The notes under the pieces were generated by a model. It saw only the letters and a list, made by a program, of their open reading frames with translations, had not been told where the DNA came from and ran no database searches. Position numbers and translations under genes: made by a program. 64,000 nt of DNA from positions 6,612,853 through 6,676,852 of the forward strand of contig OY365809.1 in NCBI GenBank assembly GCA_959347315.1, written 5' to 3'. The DNA is from Bimastos eiseni (Eukaryota > Annelida > Clitellata > Crassiclitellata > Lumbricidae). The stretch's first letter is position 1, and each line of letters opens with the position of its first letter. This document shows, piece by piece, positions 25,778 through 48,264 of this stretch.

Positions 25778-25870
<93 letters not shown>

Positions 25871-28800
25871 GCGATATAAAAACTGTGATCTTAGTAACAG
25901 CTTTCTTGTTCCGTACTGATCGTTTCTGTGTTAATGACTACAAAAATTTCATTACGTTTCCGTTCCTTAAAGCATTTGGGTATGGCCCGCTTTCCCATTT
26001 TAAAGCATTTGGGTATAGCCCGCTTTCCCGTTTTAAAGCAGTTGGAGGTGAGTCCTCTTAATTTCCGTTACTTTGATGATAAAATAAAAGCAAATTTCCA
26101 TCTTTCTCGTGTGTAGTGTCTTCTAAAGTTTTATGGCTTAGATATCTACATCGGGGCAAAATCTTCGCTCCGGTCCAATGCATGGGACTTTGACCCAATA
26201 ATATATTGCCTCATGTTATGTTTTATAATGTAATATCTTGTAATGTGACATATTATGCTATGCTATCTTACGTTATGTCACCTTAGCTTGTGTTAAGCTA
26301 TGATACTTTCTGCTGCGTTGAATTGCATCACGTTATATTTAATTGCGTTGTATTGCATTTTCTTGTATTGCATTTTCTTGTATCGCATTTTCTTGCATTG
26401 CATTTTGTTATATTGCATTCTCTTGTAGGCCTATATGACATATTGACCTACATCGCAATGCGTGATTAGTAAATGCGAAGATCAAGTGGGATAGAGCACG
26501 TGACTTGATTGCTTATAATCAATCACACGTTCACGATCTATAGCACAGAGCCAAGCGAAGGAGAAGACGTTTCAGAGCACACAGCAGCAGCAGCAACAGC
26601 TGACTCTGCATCTCAGCTGAGGCTGAGCTTGCATCATTCAGAGCAGATGCAGTCCAGCCACCTGCTACGTCCTCCTCCTCCCTCGCTCCTTAACAATTGC
26701 CGATGAAACAATTGACAAAAATCAATGGCTTGTTTTTGTCTCTCAAACGCTAACAGCCAACGCGCATGCGTACTTGGACGCATCTATGTCTTAGGCCCAA
26801 AACATATACAATCTAATATGCAACGTACGTACGTACGTACATACACACATATATGTACATATTTGCAGTACATGCATAAATGCATACTTACATTGGCTAC
26901 ATGCATACTTTCGTACATACCCACATACATTATACGTATACGTTCTACACACACATGCATAAATGTATGCATATAGATAAAAACGTGCTTGTATCCTCAA
27001 ATTGTGTAACATAATTTTCATCCGTATACGCACATGCCTAAGCCTACTTTTGCATAGGCCTGTGTTCAAAGTACGACCTTGAGTCCTAACGGTATATTAT
27101 TATTAAATGACGGTCTATAGTGTGACTGTCGTCATCTCGCCATAACGCCACGTGTTGTATCTGCTTTGTATTTGGTACTATCTCCAATCAGTCAACCAAT
27201 TCTTAGTTTATTAAAATAATCAGGTAACTACGCAACTCATACATGTAGGCCTACTCTGTCCCATCCTTTCGATGTGATTTAAAGATTGCATTAAAATATT
27301 AAGATGGTGTTTTCAGATATTAAAACCATGCAAAGTATACCCAGATCTATGGGACCCTTAGTGCTGCAAATGCAATTGAGAGCAGGGATTCAATATTATT
27401 AGGTTTTATATAGTACTTTGTGTATGAAATAAGTTCGCTTTGTTAGGGATTGAAAACCCATGGGGACGGGGAAACGTGTTCTAGTAGGTTGGATCGGAGG
27501 GAACAATAATTATTGGTAAAGATCACGATGTTGGTTGGGGCAAATGGGTAGTGTTTCTAAGGGTTGAGTCCGATGCACACTCTCGATCTGAGGATGCAAA
27601 CGTTTAATGCCAATCATTATCAGCTCGATCCACTTTCTTACGGCCCCACCGCCACACTTAAGGTGTGTAATCGCTGCAAACTTTTGCAATGCTGCTTTCG
27701 TTAAGTGCAGTTGAGTAAAGAACATTAAGTGCAGACATTGAAGAGGAGCAGGCTGTAAGGACGTGGTCAAGGTGTAGGCCGATAGTCATTCGTCGGAGGT
27801 TTTTGTCTATTTAATATAATAGGCGCACGTAGCCTCTTATAAATTGTAGGCCTACTTGTAATTCAAAGATATAGAAGATCTTCGTTTTTGTAAAGGTGAT
27901 TCGATTCGAATGATCTAAGTAATTCGGGTATGCTAATTAGTGGACTCCAGAATTTGACACGACCTTCATAGGAATCAATAATAGAACAATGCTTAATTGG
28001 AAATTGACTGTGAGCAGGTAGAAATGATATACCTAACCAGATCCCCGTGAAATTACTTAGCGAAATTATCTTCCTACGTAGGCCTAATGTATGTATAAAT
28101 GAATGAGACGTGAGGAGGAGAATTAGAAAAAGGAAGAAAAAGAAGAAGAAGAAAAAGAAGAAGAAGAAACAAGAAAAAGAAGCGGTACAAGAAGAAGAAA
28201 AGGAGCAGTAAGTTCATTTATCTAGTCAGAGGGACAACATAAGTATGAAATTTTACCGCCTTCCTTTTCTTAGCCTCAGCATGTTATGTCTGTTGGCCCC
28301 TCCCCTCCCACATCCTCTCAGCTTCCAACCGATAGTGTGCGGTCAAGATACTGATCATAGCTGATTTGACAATAGATGGAGCACAAATCGTGACATAAAT
28401 TTCTGTCGTGGCAGGGATTTGAACCTCAAATCTCTCGATTGACAGTCCAGCATGCTAACCACTGCACTACAGGAGAGGCTCGAATCGTACTCTCCGTGTT
28501 ACAGAGAGAACGCTCTGACCAATCGGCTACCGCGCCTTAAGCGCAGAGCAACACGCCATCTGGTCCCAGGTTTCTCCATAATACCGACCTATTCGATATT
28601 AGCCTAAAATGTTTAGGCAAAGAACATCAAGTGCTTAGTTAGTCATTATTATGCAGGCATTGAGAAACAATACAATATGTATACAGTTAGACCTCGTTAG
28701 ACCACTGTATATTTATGCTGGTATAGATCGGTTCACCCATCTGCCATACCAATTGCCCGCTGGGATCGAACAGAATGCGTCAATACTGACTGACGATAGG

Positions 28801-31428
28801 CCTACAGTCAACAAAGTGAATTTATTATCTACTAGCAGTTGCTACTAAATTAATGTGGTTGGAATCCAACATTATGGCGCATTTGAGGTGCGTATTGACC
28901 CGGGTCATTTGGGTTGTATATCAGGACAATTTATATAGCGCATTTCTATCTTAAAAAGGACTATTGAGTGTGTCTAACTGACTTAAAGAGAAATGTGATG
29001 TCAACATGAGAATCAATTACATTCATCGTTGTTTCCGGCAGAGCAATATAGACAGCACAAGATTAGGGGGCGATTTGCTAAAAGAGAAGCTGATAAGAAT
29101 GTATGGGAATCTGAAGAACCTCGTACTAAATCAATGAACTTGTTGCAGATGCTGAGGATCCAATAACCGACACCTCCAGCAATCGGACACTGTATTACTC
29201 TCAGGAGTCTAATGGTTAAGCTCTCTGACTACAACATTTACTACTAGTATTGTCAGACATCATTTTCAAACGCGTCATGCTGTGTGTAAATCTACACAAT
29301 GTGTCTGATGGTGCACGCGTCTAAATGATGATTAAGTTATATAGGTCGATAGGCCTAAAAATCATCTGGGTCCTGAGACAGAGAAAGCACGCCGCATTCT
29401 TTGTACAGACCTATAAAAACACCAGGATGTCTAGTTGTCTATACGGATACAGAGGAACTGTGTGCATGTTTGTAACCCAATACTCATCCTATATATACGT
29501 AGTTGCTGTCAAATACAGACATACATACATGTAGCCTACATATATGCGAGATACGATTATCGTGTACTTGAATACCATAATATCACGTATTGCAAAGTAT
29601 ACAAATACATTGACTTGAAGCAGTTGCATCGGGTTATAGGGCACCTCAGTTGATATATAAGCCTATACATAGGCATGTACGCTACACAGAATTCTGGATT
29701 TTTCACAGTTGTTAAGGATTAGTAAATAATAGTATGGTCTCCATCAGAAAGTGCAGATTCAAATGAATAAATACCATAAGTTAAGACATGAGAGATGTGA
29801 AATTCTGGAGAACACCTTATTATTAGGCGTCATTTACAGACTGACCGAAGTTAGCGCCGTGTGTCGCATGTATACATGTAGGTTGGGTACATGTATGGGT
29901 GCATGTAAGGTATGTTAGCGAATTGTATGTGTACATGTATTTACACTACATCAGTGTTGTAGGCAAGACCTCAAACTTCAAGACCAAGACGAGACCGAGA
30001 CAGTGAGATACCGAGACCGAGACCGAGACACTAGATTCAAGACAGTTCGAGACAGTAAAAAACAAGTGATCCTATATAAATGGCTGTAAAATACTAATGT
30101 ATCAGTTTTCGGGAATAAGGTTCATTTGTAATTTCAATTTGAAACTTAATTATAATTTATATTGTATGAATTCCCAAGAACAGTTTGTATATTACCGAGT
30201 TTTATCTTTTTAGATATTTCTTCTTCGGCCTATCTTCTGAATAGTATAAAGAAAGCCCGTCTGAAATCTTCTAGACGATTTTAAAGAAGCGAATTCGATA
30301 CCAAAGTCCAAACGAAATTAGAAGTTTGCTCATATCCTAACTCGATTGATCACCCTGAGAAACTCGAAGTTGTTCCGATCGTTTCGGTTATGGTGGTTTT
30401 ACATCAATTACAAACTAATAGCCAATGGCTATTGTTTGTAAATAGGCCTAACTTCAAATTGCGTAAACGTAACCTTCACAATTTTAGGTTCTCTCTCAGA
30501 CATTTTTCCACTTTAAGACAACTGAATTCATTTCAGTATCATGTGACTCGCGCGTTAACCAGAATTACCGTTTCTCGTAAATTCCGGTTTCAGTTTCTAG
30601 CGCAAAATTTTAAGACAGTTAACGCGAAATTTATTGAGACCGCTTGTTCGAGACAGAACAAGACTTTCACTTCAAGACAGTTTCTAAAAATTCGAGACAC
30701 TACCTCGAGACCGAGACCGAGACCGAGACAGCAGGCTTCCGAGACACTAAAAAACTGTCTTGAGACGTCTCGAGACCGCGACACTGTCTCGAGACCATAC
30801 AACTCTGCACTACATACATATCATACATACATACACACCAATACATACATACATACATACATACATACATACATACATACACACACACACATACATACAT
30901 ACATACATACATACATGCATACATACTTACATACATACATACTTACATACATACATACTTACATACACACATATACACACATACATACATACATACATTC
31001 ATACATACGTACATTCATACATACATGCATACATACTTACATACATACATAGTTACATACATACATACATAAATACAAATATACATACATGCATACATAC
31101 ATACATACATACATACACACATATATACATACATACATACATTCATACATACATACATACATGCATACATACGTACATTCATACATACATGAATACATAC
31201 TTACATACATACATACATACAAACATACATACATACTTACATGCATGCATACATACATACATACATACATACATACATACATACATACATACATACATAC
31301 ATACATACATACATACATACATACATACATACATACATACATACATACATACATACATACATACATACATACTTACTTACATATGTACATTCATGCATAC
31401 ATGAATGCATACTTACACACATACATAG

Positions 31429-31459
<31 letters not shown>

Positions 31460-32026
31460 CATACATACATACATACATACATACATACATACATGCATAC
31501 ATACATATATACATACATACATACATACTTACTTACATACGTACATACATGCATACATACTTACTTACATACATAGTTACATACATACATACATGCAAAC
31601 ATACATACATACTTACATGCATGCATACATACATACATACATACATACATACATACATACATACATACATACATACATACATACATACATTCATACATAC
31701 ATACATACATACATGCATACATACATATATACATACATACATACATACTTACTTACATACGTACATACATGCATACATACTTACTTACTTACTTGCCTGC
31801 TTACTTACACACATACATAGTACATACATACATACATACATGTTCAAGCAGTGGCCTACATACATGCATAGGCCCCTACATTTGGTTGAATTACATGACA
31901 TCAACAATTGGTTACAGTAGATCTGTGCCTGCGTGAGATGTGTTTGTTGACAGCATTACTCACGTAGAAGATCAGATTGAAAATGAAGAGGATATATTTG
32001 ATGCATTTCATTCCAGTGGACACCAT
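17780..32026 (-). CDS. CD63-like tetraspanin, 7 exons
   Basis: Seven minus-strand exons join in frame to 250 aa: 32026-31964, 21997-21809, 21095-21021, 20618-20526, 20295-20113, 18943-18860 and 17845-17780 (stop TAG); human CD63 is 238 aa. All introns are phase 0 with GT-AG ends. The protein has the four membrane spans of a tetraspanin. The start is MVSTGMKCIKYILFIFN; GFFGCCGAYKENHCMIM follows span 2; the large loop has CCG, PDSCC, EHC and GC, giving six cysteines; the end is IIIACCLAAAIRKDYTPM. The last four residues form a YxxPhi sorting signal where CD63 has GYEVM. CD63 family members sit in late endosomes, lysosomes and exosomes and organise membrane microdomains. Exon 5 could instead start at 20268, nine residues shorter. 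Intron 1 is about 10 kb and full of repeats. Confidence 0.92.
18141..18200. repeat. (GATGAC)-type low-complexity tract
   Basis: Imperfect GAT/GAC trinucleotides, in CD63-like intron 6. On the minus strand it translates as a serine run, which is an artefact. Confidence 0.8.
18300..18440 (-). mobile_element. LINE 3' terminal coding fragment
   Basis: Minus-strand frame gives LCLLGLSSWNSIRAELL and then FQRRLKTFLF, the final motifs of CR1/L2-type reverse transcriptases (WNSLPxxIR ... FKxxLKTxLF). Only this tail is recognisable. It lies in CD63-like intron 6, same strand as the gene. Confidence 0.6.
19585..19665 (+). repeat. Dispersed 'GTGGCGCTTTAGAAG' repeat, copy 2
   Basis: Reads GCGCTCGTGACTAAGCTCTT, then CAAGTGGCGCTTTAGAAGTT, then a block ending TACGATTACGATG. 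It is the clearest copy of the five-copy family described in the findings. Lies in CD63-like intron 5. Confidence 0.6.
20789..21000. repeat. (GAT)n microsatellite, imperfect
   Basis: Runs of GAT with GAC, GTT and AAT interruptions. Lies in CD63-like intron 3, about 20 bp past the exon 3 donor. Confidence 0.9.
21127..21302. repeat. (TGTA)n microsatellite
   Basis: TGTA tetramers with GTGTATA interruptions and a terminal GCAT run. Lies in CD63-like intron 2, about 30 bp before exon 3 in the sense direction. Confidence 0.9.
21600..21660. repeat. Retrotransposon-tail-like repeat (CTTCAAGATAT..AGAGGCG)
   Basis: Reads CCCTTCAAGATATACATT then CAGAGGCG. Nearly the same text recurs at 46478-46505 in the gene-quiet half of the window. 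Probably the reverse-oriented 3' end of a CR1/L2-type element; no coding part is attached. Confidence 0.45.
22090..22135. repeat. Near-perfect 46 bp palindrome
   Basis: Arm ATCCGATACAACATAG (22090-22105) faces its exact reverse complement (22120-22135), and the centre TAGTTATAACTA is itself palindromic. Only one symmetric pair (22106/22119) fails to match. Lies in CD63-like intron 1, about 95 bp upstream of exon 2 in the sense direction. Confidence 0.9.
22166..22200. repeat. Second small inverted repeat
   Basis: TGAGAGCGCTCA faces TGAGTGCTCTCA with one mismatch across an 11 bp spacer. It adjoins the larger palindrome at 22090-22135 and could form a second hairpin. Confidence 0.75.
22789..22815. 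repeat. (CT)n tract
   Basis: Pure CT dinucleotide, about 27 bp, in CD63-like intron 1. Confidence 0.9.
23107..23603 (+). mobile_element. hAT-type non-autonomous element, family B, short copy
   Basis: A 497 bp element that starts CAGTGTTGTATGCAAGAC and ends with the inverted form of CAGAGTTGTATGGTCTC. It is bounded by a perfect 8 bp duplication CACTTAAT (23099-23106 and 23604-23611). Both ends carry many short GAGACCGAGACAG-like repeats, as hAT subterminal regions often do. There is no coding capacity. Compared with the 856 bp copy at 29952, about 360 bp of the interior is missing. Lies in CD63-like intron 1. Confidence 0.88.
23678..23780. repeat. (GGAT)n-type low-complexity tract
   Basis: GGATGGAT tetramers mixed with GGGTGG runs; imperfect minisatellite-like DNA. 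Confidence 0.75.
23949..24005. repeat. (CT)n microsatellite
   Basis: About 57 bp of pure CT dinucleotide in CD63-like intron 1. Confidence 0.95.
25531..25622. repeat. 14 bp tandem repeat, about 6 copies
   Basis: Unit CCCTCTGTATCCTT repeated about six times with almost no divergence. This suggests a recent expansion. Lies in CD63-like intron 1. Confidence 0.9.
25693..25765 (+). repeat. Dispersed 'GTGGCGCTTTAGAAG' repeat, copy 3
   Basis: Reads GGCGCTCGTGAATAAGA, then TTTCAAGTGGCGCCTTAGAA. The 3' end, where other copies read TACGATTACGATG, passes directly into the (ATT)n array. Confidence 0.55.
25779..25870. repeat. (ATT)n microsatellite
   Basis: About 30 units of ATT with one GTT interruption, directly after copy 3 of the dispersed repeat. 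The poly-tyrosine frame it creates is an artefact. Confidence 0.95.
26345..26430. repeat. Degenerate 15 bp tandem repeat
   Basis: About five copies of a unit like GCATTTTCTTGTATT, with substitutions. Confidence 0.75.
28137..28207. repeat. Purine-only (AAG)n-rich tract
   Basis: Mixed AAG/AAAAG runs with almost no pyrimidines on the plus strand. Confidence 0.8.
28400..28545 (-). repeat. tRNA-derived SINE-like sequence, two tRNA-like heads
   Basis: On the minus strand, GTGGTTAGCATGCTGGAC followed about 30 bp later by GGTTCAAATCC resembles a pol III A box and B box. A second A-box-like start, GGTAGCCGATTGGTCAGAGC, lies just before it. The spacing and motifs fit tRNA-derived SINEs; no intact tRNA fold is claimed. 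Confidence 0.5.
29952..30807 (+). mobile_element. hAT-type non-autonomous element, family B, long copy
   Basis: An 856 bp element with the same ends as the one at 23107: start CAGTGTTGTAGGCAAGAC, end inverted CAGAGTTGTATGGTCTCG. It is flanked by a perfect 8 bp duplication CACTACAT (29944-29951 and 30808-30815). The roughly 360 bp extra interior (about 30230-30598) has no recognisable transposase. The GAGACCGAGAC subterminal arrays are present at both ends. The right-hand duplication leads straight into a 1 kb (CATA)n array. Confidence 0.88.
30816..31848. repeat. (CATA)n macro-microsatellite, about 1 kb
   Basis: CATA tetramers with scattered CATG, CTTA, CAAA and ACAC variants that themselves repeat in blocks, pointing to segmental duplication inside the array. 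Because the unit has few stop codons, long open frames cross it on both strands (Tyr-Ile-His-Thr and Cys-Met-Tyr-Val repeats); these are not genes. Lies in CD63-like intron 1, about 115 bp after exon 1 in the sense direction. Confidence 0.97.
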
Positions 32027-34368
32027 CTTGGCGTTTGTTGGTTGACGATGGTTGGCGTTGGTTGGCGTTGTGCTTCCTCCTTCCGATTCCTAGAGAGTCT
32101 GATTCTTGATAATGATGGTCACTCGTCAACAGATTTTTTGCTCTGAACTCGAATCCTTCGTCTCTTCTCGCCTGATCAACTGATCGTCGGCTGTATTGCT
32201 TAACATCCAAGTCGCCTGACTTCAAACAGCCTCCGCCTCCGCGTTACGACACGTAGATAGCCTATTGGCATATGCTGGTAAATAAGGCTTGAGGCCTATT
32301 GGGGCTTTTAGGCCAGGCCCATGTCGTAGAATAGCATCATCTACAGTCAGAGTGCAAATCGTCTTGACGTAATAGACCGGGCCTATTATATTGATGCCCA
32401 TTTAGTCCCGTCTTTTTAATTAGATGCCGTTACATGTATAGAAAACGTCTTTGCACCTGCAGACCTAAAGATAGCTTCCCTTTATTCAAATCTATATATA
32501 TATACATATATATAACGTCCTAAAAACTTAGTCGGGTCTATCAATCGCATGAGGAGGAGGAGAATATCAGTCGATAGCCTTAGACCAAATTGCACGTATA
32601 AGCCACAAAAGTATGATTCGCAAATCATCGTTGTAATGTTTATGAAACTCTCGCTGATTGTTTTATCGAGCATTTATATACTGCCGCCCGGAGACCTAGA
32701 TTTGGATATCCTTTGCAGGGAATATATGCCCTTTGGACGACCCCTCTGATTCGACGCAGCCCTCGTGAATAATCTGGTACCCCGTGATTGACGTCCGCTT
32801 TAGAAGTTTGGAAATAACAATTAAGCCTCCGATTTTGAAAGCCACATTATTAGGCCTAAGTTGCTATAATTATTTTCCACCAAGTTTGATGACTGCAATT
32901 CCCATTTCCTCAACTTCAAATTCACCAAAGTTAAGCGTCTGTAACTCATTCAAAGATTCACTGGGGCTTGAACTGTCAAGAATCAACAAATATCACTCCA
33001 TATAGCTCCTTAAGTGACGTATTGATGAGCATAGGCTTACACTCTCATTCAGTCCGGTTCATTTAGGATGATCACGTCATGAATAATATGTTGACCTACG
33101 CTGTATGAGCTTATGGCGAGCGCCGTCCGTCATAAACACTGTTGCCTCTGTGTTTTGTTTGGCACTTCACTATCATTTAAAGCCTAAGCACATGCAGGTC
33201 GCTGTTGCAATTCATTCACAATATGGGCTGTGAAGCTGTTGTTAGTGCCAGAATTGAGTGCTAATTTATATGCTAATTACAAACGCTTCCCCATCTTTGC
33301 GTGAACTGTTGACATCTACATACATGGTACTAAAGAATCTTACTAATAAACACGAATTTCGTATGTTAGAAGATATATGATGAAATATTTGACAAGAAGG
33401 CGCAGTGGCCCGGGTTGTGTTGAAATGTTCTGCGAGCCAACCTCAGCAACACATGCCTATAAGCCTTCCTTAGGTGATTAAAATTATTAGACAGTGTGCC
33501 TACGTACTAGCCGTATAGGCCTACAGACCAGTCCCGCTTTGAATAAAATTCTGAACTCAGCGGTTGCGCTGCTTTGATCATGAAATTGTCTCTGAGTATA
33601 GATAGGTCAATCTAATTATTTACTATAGAGCATTCGGTTCTTGAGCTTTTCTTGCATGGGATAGAAAGAACGATTTTTCGCTTTATAGTTTAGACATCCA
33701 ATATCAGAGCATATTATATAGGCTTAAGTAAATTGATTTTTGCAGGTATAATAATTACCATAATTATTATGATTTGGCCTATAGGCTAAAGCAGTTTGTA
33801 AGCGTGCTTATGTCTCGGCGTTACATAACCAAACTTAATCGTGTAAGAATCAGTGCGTTTAGCTCCATGGGTCTCAAGTCTCTGTAAGAAACACATCCAC
33901 CAAAACCCAGGTCTACTGTATAGCGACACTGTCTGCAACTGGGCCACTGGGCATCGATCTCTGGACAACCTTTGTTATTAAACGACGCAAGCCCGTCAAC
34001 AAGCTGGTGTTCTACGCTAGGATTTGGTGTATAGGCCTAGTATTTAGATGTTTAGACTGCGGTTGCAGAAATCGATGGGCGGGGCACTCCGGTGCTTTAC
34101 GAATTGGCCTACAATGAGATTTTGCATGGTTAGCACGACTATTTGTAATATTGTACTCAATTCGTGTCAGCCCATATTTTAAAAATAGATCGAGGAATGA
34201 AATATTGTCATTTCGCAAAACAAGATGGCTTTCATAACTTCAATGGTCAGTAAAATAAATTTCGTGTTTTAAAAAGATAGAATGATGCAATATGTCGGCT
34301 GCCAGATGACGCTAAACTATTCACAGCCCTAGGTTGACTCTGATGCAATATATTGTCTGCGCGAGGAG
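32027..34368. other. Intergenic region between divergent CD63-like and MCM6 genes
   Basis: About 2.4 kb between two start codons pointing away from each other. It must hold the CD63-like promoter on the left and the MCM6 promoter on the right. No exon or further gene was recognised. Several TAGGCCTA-type octamers and one dispersed repeat copy (32755) are present. Confidence 0.5.
32755..32840 (+). repeat. Dispersed 'GTGGCGCTTTAGAAG' repeat, copy 4
   Basis: Reads CCCTCGTGAATAATCTGG, then GTCCGCTTTAGAAGTTTGGA, in the same order as the other copies but more diverged at the 3' end. Confidence 0.5.
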
Positions 34369-34379
34369 TTTTCCCGCGG
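34369..34379 (+). promoter_or_regulatory. E2F-type site upstream of MCM6
   Basis: TTTTCCCGCGG fits the E2F consensus TTTSSCGC exactly and lies 62 bp before the MCM6 start codon. E2F control of MCM genes at G1/S is well established in animals. The binding itself is inferred from sequence only. Confidence 0.65.
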
Positions 34380-34440
34380 TGGCCTTTATTTTGTTACTTT
34401 AACTGTGATTAAATTTGTGGTTATCGTGAAATCTAAAATC

Positions 34441-48264
<13,824 letters not shown>

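Noticed and set aside
28480..28545. Possible true tRNA gene
   Set aside because: A-box and B-box-like words are present but no complete cloverleaf could be built; fits a SINE better.
30390..31920. Long open frames on both strands (up to 243 codons) made of Tyr-Ile-His-Thr or Cys-Met-Tyr-Val repeats
   Set aside because: They are translations of a (CATA)n microsatellite, which lacks stop codons; the part before it is transposon sequence.
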